DNA from: Pandoraea oxalativorans
GTDB taxonomy: Bacteria > Pseudomonadota > Gammaproteobacteria > Burkholderiales > Burkholderiaceae
Assembly: GCF_000972785.3 (NCBI RefSeq)
Contig: NZ_CP011253.3
Coordinates: 3,348,001 to 3,412,000, forward strand
Direction of reading: 5' to 3'
DNA: 64,000 nucleotides
Numbering within the stretch: position 1 is the stretch's first letter; the number at the start of each line of letters is the position of its first letter. Below are positions 28,934-38,549 of the stretch, in pieces. The position numbers and the translations under genes are program-made. The notes below the pieces were generated by a model. That model saw only the letters and a list, made by a program, of their open reading frames with translations. It ran no database searches and was not told where the DNA came from.

Positions 28934-29262
28934 GGCGACCTCGCTGCCGCCGACATGGCGGCGTCGCACGATCACGCGTCGCGCACTGCCGACGCGGTAA
29001 CAGCCCACAGGCCACCCGCCGGACATCGAACGCGTAATACCGTTCATCCCCCGGCATCTGCCCGACATCGGCCCTACATGGGACCTATGAGTAACTGGAC
29101 CGTTACCGCGTCATTATGCCGCGCGTTGCGGCAACGCACCACCGTTGACTTGAAAGGCGCCTGTGGCGCGTCCGACCACAGCGTTGGAGGCGTCGACCGG
29201 TGAGGTAGGACAGCAGCCTGACGTTGCCATCCCGTCGCCATCACCTCGCCATCACGTCACCC
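28934..29262. other. non-coding interval upstream of the DUF4126-permease pair
   Basis: About 330 bases on the minus strand between the guanidinium exporter stop and the DUF4126 start. It must hold the promoter of the DUF4126-permease unit. I see no clear terminator, structured RNA or gene. Confidence 0.35.
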
Positions 29263-29580
29263 TCACGCCGCCGTCAGCTTCAGCCCGACCAGCCCGGCGA
29301 GAATGAGCGTGACGCTCGCGATGCGGGCGGCGGACGCCGACTCGCCGAACAGCACGATCCCAAGGACGAACGCGCCGACGGCGCCGATGCCCGTCCAGAT
29401 GGCGTAAGCGGTGCCGAGCGGCAACGTGCGCACGGCGAGGGCCAGCAGCCAGACGCTGCCGACCATCGACACAATGGTGAATACGGAGGGGACAAGACGC
29501 GAAAAGCCTTGGGTGTACTTGAGCCCGACGGCCCACGCCACTTCAAGAAAACCGGCACAAACCAGAAGAATCCAGGCCAT
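29263..29580 (-). CDS. gdx: guanidinium exporter, small multidrug resistance family (SugE/Gdx)
   Basis: 105 residues, four transmembrane helices, a dual-topology SMR transporter. The essential Glu13 lies in [18 protein letters not shown], and this Gdx/SugE-type helix 1 (Trp and Lys after the Glu) separates guanidinium exporters from EmrE-type drug pumps. Helix 3 has [19 protein letters not shown]. It exports guanidinium against protons. The guanidine-II riboswitch directly upstream supports the substrate strongly. The start at 29580 is chosen over the open frame to 29670, which would run through the riboswitch. The older symbol is sugE. Confidence 0.94.
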   Translation of the reverse strand: MAWILLVCAGFLEVAWAVGLKYTQGFSRLVPSVFTIVSMVGSVWLLALAVRTLPLGTAYAIWTGIGAVGAFVLGIVLFGESASAARIASVTLILAGLVGLKLTAA

Positions 29581-29600
29581 GACTGACTTCGATGAAAGAT

Positions 29601-29650
29601 CGGGGTCGTCCCCGGAGAAAGGAGAACCGCTTGCCGGGTCGTCCCGGCAA
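29601..29650 (-). ncRNA. guanidine-II riboswitch (mini-ykkC)
   Basis: On the minus strand two perfect hairpins carry the same ACGA loop. P1 is TTGCCGGG-ACGA-CCCGGCAA (29650-29631) and P2 is CGGGG-ACGA-CCCCG (29614-29601), with a 16-base linker. Two GC-rich stems with ACGR tetraloops are the defining features of this class. P2 ends 20 bases before the exporter start codon, close enough to control ribosome access. Guanidinium binding should switch on the downstream exporter. Confidence 0.93.
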
Positions 29651-29753
29651 TGGATTCCATCGAAGGTCAATCGAATTGCGGCTGAGCGCCTGACACCCCG
29701 GACGGAACAGGGGCGATTTTAGCAAAGCAGGTCGACCGGCGTCGGCCGACGGC

Positions 29754-30464
29754 TCAGCCGTTCGCGTCCACCTCAAGTCGGTAGCCCACGCCCGTCTCGG
29801 TCAGGATGTGCTGCGGCTGCGCGGGGTCGGCTTCCAGCTTCTGCCGCAGGTGCCCCATGTAGATACGCAAGTAGTGATTGCTCTCGACGTGCGACGGCCC
29901 CCACACCTCCTTGAGCAACTGACGATGCGTGAGCACCCGCCCCGCATGACGCACGAGCGTGACCAGCAGCCGATATTCGATGGGGGTCAGGTGCACCGGT
30001 TCACCTGCGCGCGTCACCTTGCGGCGGGCAAGATCGATGTTGATGTCGCCGAACGCGAACGCTTCGTCGAGCGTCTCGGAATTGCCGCCGCGATGATGCC
30101 GTCGCAGTTGCGCGCGAATGCGTGCGAGCAGTTCCGACACCCCGAACGGCTTCGTCAGATAATCGTCGGCCCCGACATCGAGTGCGACGACTTTCTCCGC
30201 TTCCTCGTTGCGCGCCGACAGCACGATAATCGGCATGTCGGTCCAGCTACGGACTTCGCGAATGACCTCCACGCCGTCGATATCCGGCAACCCCAGATCG
30301 ACGATCAGCAAGTCGGGCTTGCGCGTGGCCGCCTCGACCATGCCCTGCCGTCCGGCTTCCGCCTCATGCACGACCATGCCTTCGGCTTCGAGCGACGTGC
30401 GCAGAAACCGCCGGATCTGGCGTTCGTCCTCAATCACCACGATGTTGATGGTCGGTTCACTCAT
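29754..30464 (-). CDS. kdpE: response regulator KdpE
   Basis: 236 residues. The receiver domain has the acidic pair in VVIEDERQ, phospho-acceptor Asp56 (LLIVDLGLPDIDG), Ser in IIVLSARNE and Lys in YLTKPFG. The OmpR/PhoB winged helix covers about 135-230 (HLTPIEYRLLVTLVRHAGRV). It is phosphorylated by KdpD and activates kdpFABC. The ATG overlaps the kdpD stop by eight bases. The five phased TTTAC repeats upstream of kdpF are its likely binding sites. Confidence 0.96.
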   Translation of the reverse strand: MSEPTINIVVIEDERQIRRFLRTSLEAEGMVVHEAEAGRQGMVEAATRKPDLLIVDLGLPDIDGVEVIREVRSWTDMPIIVLSARNEEAEKVVALDVGADDYLTKPFGVSELLARIRAQLRRHHRGGNSETLDEAFAFGDINIDLARRKVTRAGEPVHLTPIEYRLLVTLVRHAGRVLTHRQLLKEVWGPSHVESNHYLRIYMGHLRQKLEADPAQPQHILTETGVGYRLEVDANG

Positions 30465-33294
30465 GTTGTTTCGTCACGTTTGCGTCAGGCGCATCGGGTG
30501 CGTCGGAGACTTCAGCCGCGGGTTCCCCATCGCCTGACTCGGCGACATCGGCATCGATGCCTTCGGCGACGTCCGGCGGCACCGGCGGTGTTTCCATCGG
30601 CAGGGTAAAGATGAAACGTGCCCCGTGGCCGTCAGGGACATTGGTGGCGTGGATTTTACCGCCGTGCGCTTCGACAATGGCGCGGCAGATCGCCAGCCCC
30701 AGGCCGATGCCGGGCTTGGCAGACTCCTTCTCACCGCGCATGAACTTCTCGAAGATGCGGCCTTCCATGCCTGGCGACAAACCGGGACCGTCGTCGCTCA
30801 CGCTCACCTCGACTTCCTCGCCGAGCACACGTGCCGCGATCTCGATGTGCGAGCCCGCAGGCGAATACTTCGCGGCGTTCTCGAGCAGGTTGGCAAAGAG
30901 GCGCTCCAGCAGCACCGCATCGAAGCGCAGTAACGGCAGATCGGCAGGCAAGCGTGTCGTCACTTCATGATCCGCGAGCACACGACGGCAAGCGCGCAGC
31001 GACGTGCCCACCACTTCCTCCAGCATCTGCCATTGACGATTGAGCTGAACGCCACCGCCTTCCAACTTCGCCATGTCGAGCAGATTCGTCACGAGCCCCG
31101 TCATGCGCTGTGCTTCTTCATGAATGGCGTCGACGAGATCGATACGCAGTGGCCCGGGTGTCTGCGCGTTGCGGCTGAGCATGCTCGCAAATCCGACGAT
31201 GGAGGTGAGCGGCGTGCGCAAGTCATGCGAGATGGCGGAGAGCAGCGAATTGCGCAGGCGTTCCGACTCCATCGTCACCAGCGCGTCCTGTGCGATTTCG
31301 ACGTAGTGCACGCGCTCCAGTGCCAATGCGATTTGCGCCGCAAACGTATCGAGCAGACGTTGCTGTTCCGGCGTGCCGATAGCCCCGCCGCCCGACTCGG
31401 GGGCGACGACCAGCACCCCGCGCGTGCGCATCGGCGCGCGCAGCGGCAGATAGTAAGCGTCCGATCCGGGCAGCGTATTCGTCCCCCGCCCCGCCGCCTG
31501 CTGACGGTCGTACACCCACTGGGCGACATCCGTATCGATATGCGCGGGCATGGTCTCTTCCCGCGCATTCTCTACCGGCTGACGCACGCTGCTCTGACTG
31601 TCCGGCAGCAACAATGCCACGCGCGCCTGAAACACTTCGCGCACGTGACGCGAGCCGATCTCGATGATCTGCGGCGTGGTGAGCGCCGCCGCCAGTTCGC
31701 GCGCCATCGCATACACCGCGCCGGTGCGCCGCTCCCGCCAGGTGGCAAGACGCGCCTGAAACCGCAAGCTCGTCGTCAGGTGGCTGATGACCAGCGCGAC
31801 GGTCAGCATGACGGCAAACGTCAGCAAATACTGGGTGTCGGAGACCGACAGCGACATCTTCGGCGGCACGAAGAAGAAATCGAACGCGACCACCGAGAGG
31901 AACGACGCGAGTACCCCCGGCCCACGCCCCAGCCGCATCGCTGCGACGATTACGCCCAGCAGATACAGCATGGCGATGTTGGCGAGATCGAGGAACGACG
32001 TCAGTTCGGCCGCCGCCAGCGACACCGCGCCGCAGATGCCGACGGCCCACGCATACGCCCGCCACGGGCCACCGACGAGCCCCAGTTCCGGGGCCGTCTC
32101 GAACCAGTCGCGCCAATCGCCGCGCACCACCCGATTCTCGGCCGACCGGTCGCCGGCAGCCGGCCCGATCAGCACCACGTCGACCCCGCGTGCATGACGC
32201 AGCAATTGTTCATGCAATGGCGTGTGCGCCGTCCACCAGCGCGGCGCACCGCTCGCGCCGATCACCAGCTTCGAGACGTTGCGCATCTGCGCATAGGCCA
32301 GCAGCGTCGTCGCGGCGCCCGCCCCGTCCAGCGTGAGCGTTTCTGCGCCCAGTTCGTGCGCCAGTTTGAGCGTGGCATAGACGCTCTCGCGACGGGCCGT
32401 CGCCTGACGCAGCATCGCCGGTGTTTCCACATGCACCGCCAGCCAGTCGGCGCGCAGACTCGCCGCCAGCCGCGCGGCCGCGCGCACCAGCGCCACGCCT
32501 TCCGGCCCCGGCCCGATCGCCACGAGCAAACGCTCGCGCGCCTGCCAGACCTGACTGATCGACTGGTCCGCACGGTACTCGCGCATCTGCGCGTCCACGC
32601 GATCCGCCGTGCGACGCAACGCCAGTTCGCGCAGCGCGATGAGGTTACCTTTGCGGAAAAAATTGCGCACGGCGCGCTCCGCCTGTGCCGCCATGTACAC
32701 CTTGCCCTCACGCATGCGTTCGAGCAATTCGTCGGGCGGCAAATCGACCAGCTTCACTTCGTCCGCCAGATCGAATACGCGGTCGGGAATCGTCTCCCAG
32801 ACACGGATGCCGGTAATCTGGCCGACCACGTCGTTTAACCGTTCGAGATGCTGCACGTTGAGCGTGGTGTAGACGTCGATGCCCGCATCGAGCAGTTCGT
32901 GCACGTCCTGCCAGCGCTTGAGGTGCCGCTCGCCTGCGACATTCGCATGCGCGAGTTCGTCGATGAGTGCGACGGCCGGTTTGCGCACGAGCATGCCGTC
33001 GAGATCGAACTCACGCAGCACACGGCCGCGATATTCGAGCGTCTTCTGCGGCAGGACTTCCAGCCCTTCGAGCAGGCGCGCCGTTTCTTCCCGGCCATGC
33101 GTCTCCAGCACACCGACGACCACGTCGGTGCCTTCATCGCTCAACTTGCGCGCGGCCTGCAGCATCGCAAACGTTTTGCCCACACCGGCGGAAGCGCCGA
33201 AGAATATCTTCAGACGGCCACGCTGCTCGCGCGCTTCGTCGCGCTGCAGCTTGCCAAGCAATTCGTCGGGATCGGGGCGTTCCATGCCAGCCAT
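30457..33294 (-). CDS. kdpD: sensor histidine kinase KdpD
   Basis: 945 residues, longer than E. coli KdpD (894). Domain order: N-terminal KdpD domain with Walker A GASAGVGKT (33-41), a Usp domain (about 250-370), four close transmembrane helices (about 405-505), a GAF-like region, HisKA with His in SHDLRTPLTSIVGF (about 689) and HATPase_c (N box, DDGPGLSPG, GIGLGLAI). An acidic tail of about 45 residues follows the ATPase. It senses potassium limitation and turgor or ionic stress. The start at 33294 has a nearby alternative ATG at 33285. A terminator lies between it and kdpC. Confidence 0.96.
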   Translation of the reverse strand: MAGMERPDPDELLGKLQRDEAREQRGRLKIFFGASAGVGKTFAMLQAARKLSDEGTDVVVGVLETHGREETARLLEGLEVLPQKTLEYRGRVLREFDLDGMLVRKPAVALIDELAHANVAGERHLKRWQDVHELLDAGIDVYTTLNVQHLERLNDVVGQITGIRVWETIPDRVFDLADEVKLVDLPPDELLERMREGKVYMAAQAERAVRNFFRKGNLIALRELALRRTADRVDAQMREYRADQSISQVWQARERLLVAIGPGPEGVALVRAAARLAASLRADWLAVHVETPAMLRQATARRESVYATLKLAHELGAETLTLDGAGAATTLLAYAQMRNVSKLVIGASGAPRWWTAHTPLHEQLLRHARGVDVVLIGPAAGDRSAENRVVRGDWRDWFETAPELGLVGGPWRAYAWAVGICGAVSLAAAELTSFLDLANIAMLYLLGVIVAAMRLGRGPGVLASFLSVVAFDFFFVPPKMSLSVSDTQYLLTFAVMLTVALVISHLTTSLRFQARLATWRERRTGAVYAMARELAAALTTPQIIEIGSRHVREVFQARVALLLPDSQSSVRQPVENAREETMPAHIDTDVAQWVYDRQQAAGRGTNTLPGSDAYYLPLRAPMRTRGVLVVAPESGGGAIGTPEQQRLLDTFAAQIALALERVHYVEIAQDALVTMESERLRNSLLSAISHDLRTPLTSIVGFASMLSRNAQTPGPLRIDLVDAIHEEAQRMTGLVTNLLDMAKLEGGGVQLNRQWQMLEEVVGTSLRACRRVLADHEVTTRLPADLPLLRFDAVLLERLFANLLENAAKYSPAGSHIEIAARVLGEEVEVSVSDDGPGLSPGMEGRIFEKFMRGEKESAKPGIGLGLAICRAIVEAHGGKIHATNVPDGHGARFIFTLPMETPPVPPDVAEGIDADVAESGDGEPAAEVSDAPDAPDANVTKQHE

Positions 33295-33378
33295 CGGGTC
33301 AGTCCACTAAGAAAGCGCGAGCCACGCCGCCCGGCATCACCTTTGGGCGGCAGACCTTCATCGGTTGCCCGATGAAGC

Positions 33379-33409
33379 AAAAAAACGCGGCACGCGCAGG
33401 GCGTGCCGC
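33379..33409 (-). terminator. rho-independent terminator between kdpC and kdpD
   Basis: On the minus strand GCGGCACGC pairs with GCGTGCCGC (9 perfect pairs, 5-base loop), followed by TTTTTTT after one base. It lies 70 bases past the kdpC stop and should separate the pump genes from the sensor genes or reduce read-through. Confidence 0.85.
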
Positions 33410-33477
33410 CAATCTACCGCAGGCCGACAGGCAAAACCAGAGATTCCCGATCATGCGCTCGCCTGCGGCTGCGCCTT

Positions 33478-34062
33478 TCAGACAGCGCCGCGTGCCAACC
33501 CGTCCAATGCCAGGTTAAGCTTCAGAACATTCACCCGGGGTTCTCCGAAAATTCCCCACTGACGGCCTTGCGTGTTGCGCGCAATCAGGTCGCGCACGAC
33601 GTCCGGCGTCAGCCCGCGGGCCTTGGCCACGCGCGCGACCTGATAGTCGGCCGCCGCCGGGCTGATTTCCGGGTCGAGCCCGCTGCCCGACGCCGTCACG
33701 AGATCGGCAGGCACCGGCAGTTGAGCGCTCGGGTCGGCGTCACGCAGCGCGGCGATGCGCGCCTTCACCGCATCCGTCAGCGCCGGGTTGAGCGCACCGA
33801 AGTTCGAGCCGCCCGACGCCGTCGCGTTGTTAGGATTCGGCGAGGTGGCCGACAGACGGCCCCAGAAGTACTTCGGTTCGTCGAAGTTCTGACCGATCAG
33901 CGACGACCCGACAGCTTTGCCGTCCTTGTAGATCAGGCTACCGGCCGCTTCGCGCGAGAACGCCGCGCGGCCGATGCCGGTCACGACCAGCGGATACACC
34001 AGCCCGGTGATGACCGAGAGCACCACAAACAGGCTCAACATCGGGCGCAAGAGGGTTTTCAT
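33478..34062 (-). CDS. kdpC: potassium-transporting ATPase subunit C
   Basis: 194 residues. One N-terminal transmembrane helix ([20 protein letters not shown]) is followed by a periplasmic domain with the family segments [45 protein letters not shown] and [15 protein letters not shown]. It stabilises the KdpFABC complex. It lies 79 bases downstream of kdpB. Confidence 0.97.
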   Translation of the reverse strand: MKTLLRPMLSLFVVLSVITGLVYPLVVTGIGRAAFSREAAGSLIYKDGKAVGSSLIGQNFDEPKYFWGRLSATSPNPNNATASGGSNFGALNPALTDAVKARIAALRDADPSAQLPVPADLVTASGSGLDPEISPAAADYQVARVAKARGLTPDVVRDLIARNTQGRQWGIFGEPRVNVLKLNLALDGLARGAV

Positions 34063-34141
34063 GACGTCTGTTCCTTAGAGTTTCAGCAATGTGGCCCGGG
34101 CGCACGGTGACCGTTGCCGCCGCGCCCGGAAACCGTCGCGA

Positions 34142-36268
34142 TCAGGCCCAGCCCATCGCGGCGATGATCATGTCGATGACCTTGATACCGACAAACGGCA
34201 CCAGAATCCCGCCCAGACCGTAGACGAAGAGGTTGCGGCGCAGCAGCGTCGCAGCGCCGAGCGGGCGATACTTCACCCCCTTCAAGGCCAACGGAATCAG
34301 CACCACGATGATCAGCGCGTTGAAGATCACCGCCGACAGAATGGCCGACGACGGACTCGCCAGACGCATGACGTTCAGCGCATCGAGTTGCGGATACGTG
34401 GTGGCGAAGGCGGCCGGAATGATGGCGAAGTACTTCGCCACGTCGTTCGCAATCGAGAACGTGGTGAGGCTGCCGCGCGTCATCAGCATTTGCTTGCCGA
34501 TCCCGACGATTTCGATCAACTTGGTCGGGTTCGAATCGAGATCGACCATGTTGCCCGCTTCCTTCGCGGCTTGCGTGCCCGAGTTCATCGCGACGGCAAC
34601 GTCGGCCTGCGCAAGCGCCGGGGCGTCGTTGGTGCCGTCGCCCGTCATCGCCACGAGCTTGCCTTCGGCCTGATACTTGCGAATCGTCGCGAGCTTTTCC
34701 TCGGGCGTGGCTTCTGCGAGGAAGTCGTCCACCCCCGCTTCTGCCGCAATCGCCGCGGCCGTCAGACGGTTGTCGCCCGTCACCATCAACGTGGTGATCC
34801 CCATTTGACGCAGCTCGGCGAATCGTTCCTTGATGCCGCCCTTGACCACGTCCTTCAACTCGATCACGCCCAGCGCACGCGCACCGTTCGCGTCGTACTC
34901 GGCCACCACCAGCGGTGTGCTGCCACGGCGTGCAATCTCGTCGACTGCCGTTGCGAGCGCCACCGGCCACACACCCCCGGCCGACTCCACATAACGCTTG
35001 ACGGCGTCGGCTGCGCCCTTGCGAATCTGCTTGTCGGCCAAATCCACGCCGCTCATGCGCGTTTGTGCCGTGAACGGAATGAACAGCGCATTCAGGCCGC
35101 TCATCTCACGCTCGCGCAGGTTGAAGCGTTGCTTCGCGAGTACCGCGATACTGCGCCCTTCCGGCGTTTCGTCGGCCAGCGATGCAAGTTGCGCAGCGTC
35201 GGCCAACGTGCGCTCGTCGACGCCCGGCGCAGGCACGAACTGCGACGCCTGACGATTGCCCAGCGTGATCGTGCCGGTCTTGTCGAGCAGCAGCACGTCC
35301 ACGTCGCCCGCGGCTTCCACCGCACGGCCCGACGTTGCGATCACGTTCGCCTGCATCATGCGACTCATGCCCGCCACACCGATGGCCGAGAGCAGGCCGC
35401 CGATGGTCGTGGGAATCAGACATACCAGCAGCGCAACGAGCACCGTGATCGTGACCGGATTTCCGGCATGCGTGACGAACACGCTATAGATCGAATACGG
35501 CAGCAGCGTGGCCGTGGCGAGCAGCAGCACCAGCGTGAGCGCGACGAGCAGAATCGTGAGGGCGATTTCGTTCGGCGTCTTCTGACGCTTTGCGCCTTCC
35601 ACCATCGCGATCATGCGGTCGAGAAACGCTTCGCCCGGATTGACGGTCACCTTCATGATGATCCAGTCCGAGAGCACACGCGTGCCACCGGTCACAGCCG
35701 AGAAGTCGCCGCCCGACTCGCGGATCACCGGTGCCGACTCGCCCGTGATGGCCGATTCGTCGACGGACGCCACGCCTTCCACGACTTCGCCGTCGGCCGG
35801 AATGACGTCGCCCGATTCGACCAGCACGAAGTCACCACGACGCAGGCTGGCGCTGTCGATCACCAGACACTCCGCGTCACGACGTGCCGAGCGCAGTTGC
35901 TTGGCGGGCACGTTCTTCTTGGCCTGACGCAGCGAAGCGGCCTGCGCCTTGCTGCGCCCTTCGGCCAGCGCTTCGGCAAAGTTCGCGAAGAGCACCGTGA
36001 ACCACAGCCACAACGTGATCGCGAGGATGAAAGGGGCGCTCGCTTCGGCGTGGCCTGCCACGGCCATGCCGAACAGCACGGTCGTGAGCAGACTGCCGAC
36101 GTACACCACGAACATCACCGGGTTTTTGGCCTGCGTGATCGGGTGCAGCTTGCGGAACGAGTCCACGATGGCCGGTTTGACGATGGCGGGGTCGAACATC
36201 GACTTGGTCGCCGATGTATGCCCTTCGCCCATCTGCCGGGTGACGGTATTACTTGAGGGTTGATTCAT
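34142..36268 (-). CDS. kdpB: potassium-transporting ATPase ATP-binding subunit (P-type)
   Basis: 708 residues. It is the P-type ATPase subunit with phosphorylation motif [10 protein letters not shown] (Asp near residue 328), actuator motif ITGESAPV (TGES) and hinge [16 protein letters not shown]. Hydrophobic helices flank these in the expected places. It hydrolyses ATP to drive potassium uptake through KdpA. The N-terminal tail (about 30 residues, [19 protein letters not shown]) is polar. It follows kdpA by 28 bases. Confidence 0.98.
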   Translation of the reverse strand: MNQPSSNTVTRQMGEGHTSATKSMFDPAIVKPAIVDSFRKLHPITQAKNPVMFVVYVGSLLTTVLFGMAVAGHAEASAPFILAITLWLWFTVLFANFAEALAEGRSKAQAASLRQAKKNVPAKQLRSARRDAECLVIDSASLRRGDFVLVESGDVIPADGEVVEGVASVDESAITGESAPVIRESGGDFSAVTGGTRVLSDWIIMKVTVNPGEAFLDRMIAMVEGAKRQKTPNEIALTILLVALTLVLLLATATLLPYSIYSVFVTHAGNPVTITVLVALLVCLIPTTIGGLLSAIGVAGMSRMMQANVIATSGRAVEAAGDVDVLLLDKTGTITLGNRQASQFVPAPGVDERTLADAAQLASLADETPEGRSIAVLAKQRFNLREREMSGLNALFIPFTAQTRMSGVDLADKQIRKGAADAVKRYVESAGGVWPVALATAVDEIARRGSTPLVVAEYDANGARALGVIELKDVVKGGIKERFAELRQMGITTLMVTGDNRLTAAAIAAEAGVDDFLAEATPEEKLATIRKYQAEGKLVAMTGDGTNDAPALAQADVAVAMNSGTQAAKEAGNMVDLDSNPTKLIEIVGIGKQMLMTRGSLTTFSIANDVAKYFAIIPAAFATTYPQLDALNVMRLASPSSAILSAVIFNALIIVVLIPLALKGVKYRPLGAATLLRRNLFVYGLGGILVPFVGIKVIDMIIAAMGWA

Positions 36269-36296
36269 GAGAGCCTCGAATGCCTCATTTCATTGT

Positions 36297-38102
36297 TCAA
36301 TGCGCACCGATCATCGCCAGATGTTCGGCGACCGGACCGAGTGCAAGCGCCGGTACGTAGGTGAGCGCGCCCACCAGCAGCACCGTGCCGAGCAGCAGCA
36401 CGACAAACAGCGGACCATGCGTGGGCAACGTGCCCGACGTCGCGGCGATACGCTTCTTGCGCGCCAGCGCACCGGCAATCGCCAGCACCGGCACGATCAC
36501 CCAGAAGCGGCCGAACCACATCGCGATACCCAGCGTGGTGTTGTAGAACGGCGTGTTCGCCGACAGCCCCGCAAATGCGCTGCCGTTGTTGTTTGCCGCC
36601 GAGCTGTAGGCGTAGAGAATTTCCGAGAAGCCGTGTGTCGCCGGGTTCAGCACGCCCGCCTGACCGGCCGCAACGAGTACCGCAAGCGCAGTCCCGAGCA
36701 GCACCAGCAGCGGCGTCATGAGTACGGCCACAGCGACCATCTTCATCTCGTACGCTTCGATCTTCTTGCCCAGATATTCCGGCGTACGGCCGATCATCAG
36801 CCCTGCCACAAACACCGCAAGCATGGCGAAGACGAGCATGCCGTACAGGCCCGAGCCGACGCCGCCGAAGATCACTTCACCCAACTGCATCAGCAACATC
36901 GGCACCATGCCCCCCAGCGGCGTGAGCGAGTCGTGCATGGCATTGACGGCGCCGCACGACGCAGCCGTCGTGACCGTCGCAAAAATGCCCGACGCGACGA
37001 TGCCGAAGCGCGTTTCCTTGCCTTCCATGTTGCCGCCCGACTGCACCGCGCTGACCTGCTGGTCGACGCCGAGCGTGGTGAGTACCGGATTGCCCGCCTG
37101 TTCAGCGGACACGGTCGCCACCGTCGCGATCGCGAACGCAATCGTCATGGCCGCCAGAATTGCGACGCCCTGACGGCGGTCCCCGACCATGCGTCCGAAC
37201 GTGTGGCACAGCGCCGCCGGGATCAGGAAGATCGCCAGGATTTGCAGGAAGTTCGACAACGGCGTCGGGTTCTCGTACGGATGTGCCGAGTTCGCGTTGA
37301 AGAAGCCGCCACCGTTCGTGCCGAGCATCTTGATCGCTTCCTGCGAGGCGACCGGGCCCATGGCGAGCGTTTGCGTCTGCGTCTGCGCGGGCGTGGTGAC
37401 CGGCTTGCCGGCGGCGTCCATCTTCGGCTGACCGTCCGGGCCGAGGACCGGATTGTCGTAGTGCGTGACTTGCAGCGTGGTCACGTCCTTGTAGGCGTCG
37501 AAGTTCTGAATCACGCCCTGACTCATGAATGCAGCGGCGAATATCACCGACAGCGGCACAAGCACGTAGAGCGTGATGCGGGTCATGTCGACCCAGAAGT
37601 TGCCGATCGTCTGCGCCGTGTGGCGCGCGAAGCCGCGAATGAGCGCGACCACGACGGCGATACCGGTCGCGGCCGACAGGAAGTTCTGCACGGCAAGACC
37701 GAGCATCTGCGTCAGATAGCTCATCGTCGATTCGCCCGCGTAGCCTTGCCAGTTCGTGTTCGCCACGAAGCTGACCGCCGTGTTCATCGACGAGTCCGGC
37801 GTGACGTTACCGAACGCTTGCGGGTTCAGCGGCAACCAGACTTGCCAGCGTTGCAGCGCGTAGACGGCGAAGGCGCCCACGGCATTGAAGCCGATCAGCG
37901 CGAACGCGTAGGTGCGCCAGTGCATTTCCTGTTCGGGACGAATCCCGCACAGACGATAAAGACCATTTTCGAGCGGCGCGAACCAGCGGTTCACGCGGGA
38001 TTCACCGGCGAGCACGTCGGCCATGAAACGACCGAGCGGGCGCGCCAGCACCAGTAGCACGACGAGGAAAACGCCGAGCTGGATCCAGGCATTGAGTGTC
38101 AT
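36297..38102 (-). CDS. kdpA: potassium-transporting ATPase potassium-binding subunit
   Basis: 601 residues, a membrane protein of the Trk/HKT-like superfamily with four selectivity-filter loops, seen as [56 protein letters not shown] and [19 protein letters not shown] 38102 overlaps the kdpF stop (ATGA), so translation is coupled. Confidence 0.98.
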   Translation of the reverse strand: MTLNAWIQLGVFLVVLLVLARPLGRFMADVLAGESRVNRWFAPLENGLYRLCGIRPEQEMHWRTYAFALIGFNAVGAFAVYALQRWQVWLPLNPQAFGNVTPDSSMNTAVSFVANTNWQGYAGESTMSYLTQMLGLAVQNFLSAATGIAVVVALIRGFARHTAQTIGNFWVDMTRITLYVLVPLSVIFAAAFMSQGVIQNFDAYKDVTTLQVTHYDNPVLGPDGQPKMDAAGKPVTTPAQTQTQTLAMGPVASQEAIKMLGTNGGGFFNANSAHPYENPTPLSNFLQILAIFLIPAALCHTFGRMVGDRRQGVAILAAMTIAFAIATVATVSAEQAGNPVLTTLGVDQQVSAVQSGGNMEGKETRFGIVASGIFATVTTAASCGAVNAMHDSLTPLGGMVPMLLMQLGEVIFGGVGSGLYGMLVFAMLAVFVAGLMIGRTPEYLGKKIEAYEMKMVAVAVLMTPLLVLLGTALAVLVAAGQAGVLNPATHGFSEILYAYSSAANNNGSAFAGLSANTPFYNTTLGIAMWFGRFWVIVPVLAIAGALARKKRIAATSGTLPTHGPLFVVLLLGTVLLVGALTYVPALALGPVAEHLAMIGAH

Positions 38103-38191
38103 GCTAGGTCCTCCGGCTTGAACAGCGCGTAGACGAGATAAGCGAGCAGCGCGAGCGTGAGTCCGCCGCTCAGCCAGTACATGGCTGTCAT
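38099..38191 (-). CDS. kdpF: potassium-transporting ATPase subunit F
   Basis: 30 residues, one transmembrane helix ([20 protein letters not shown]) ending in KPEDLA. This fits KdpF, a small lipid-like stabiliser of the pump (29 residues in E. coli). It is preceded by GGGGGG at ribosome-site distance. The start codon overlaps the stop of another 30-residue membrane ORF and its stop overlaps the kdpA start. Confidence 0.9.
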   Translation of the reverse strand: MTAMYWLSGGLTLALLAYLVYALFKPEDLA

Positions 38192-38280
38192 TGCTGCCCC
38201 CCTACCGACGCGCAAAACGCGACAAAGCCGACGGTCGTGGCAACGAACACCACGATCACGCCGAGATATAACCAGTCCAT
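38188..38280 (-). CDS. small single-pass membrane protein upstream of kdpF
   Basis: A 30-residue frame, ATG 38280 with GGAG six bases upstream, ending at the TGA 38190-38188 that overlaps the kdpF start. The product ([20 protein letters not shown] then [10 protein letters not shown]) is one hydrophobic helix with a short tail. Two consecutive ATGA couplings (this ORF to kdpF, kdpF to kdpA) and a good ribosome site argue that it is translated. It may be a second KdpF-like subunit or a regulator of the pump. It is easily missed because of its length. Confidence 0.65.
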   Translation of the reverse strand: MDWLYLGVIVVFVATTVGFVAFCASVGGQQ

Positions 38281-38375
38281 GACAACTCCCTATCGTGTGG
38301 CGGATGGCACACCACGGGCGCGACGCACCCTCGCATGCGCATGCCAACCGTGCCCTGAACGATACGTAGGGGCGC

Positions 38376-38444
38376 GTAAAGACGGGGACAAAAGGGGTAA
38401 AGGGGGTGTAAACAACGCGTAAACGCGGGCCCGAAATGTGTAAA
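38376..38444 (-). promoter_or_regulatory. five phased TTTAC direct repeats, probable KdpE operator array
   Basis: Five copies of TTTAC (GTAAA on the plus strand) begin at 38376, 38397, 38408, 38419 and 38440, with spacings of 21, 11, 11 and 21 bases, that is, one or two helical turns. They all face the kdp operon, about 95-165 bases upstream of its first ORF. OmpR-family regulators such as KdpE bind direct repeats with about 11-base spacing on one DNA face, so this is the expected operator. No alternative regulator gene is adjacent. Confidence 0.6.
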
Positions 38445-38480
38445 CGACAAAGCCCGCCGATATCGCTATCGGTGGGCTTC
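38445..38480 (-). terminator. rho-independent terminator after the gltI-like gene
   Basis: On the minus strand AGCCCACCGATA pairs with TATCGGCGGGCT (12 pairs, one wobble) around GCGA, followed by TTGTCGTTT. It separates the binding-protein gene from the kdp control region. Confidence 0.85.
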
Positions 38481-38549
38481 AGGGCCTTGCAGGCTAAGGC
38501 ACGGCGGCGTTTCTCGCCGCGCCCCCGTCAGACGTTCGTCAGACGCACA

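Noticed and set aside
36267..38057. 596-codon plus-strand open frame
   Set aside because: Exactly antisense to kdpA, with extreme Arg and His content and no domain. Similar long antisense frames opposite kdpB, kdpD, ilvB, spoT and leuA were rejected for the same reason.
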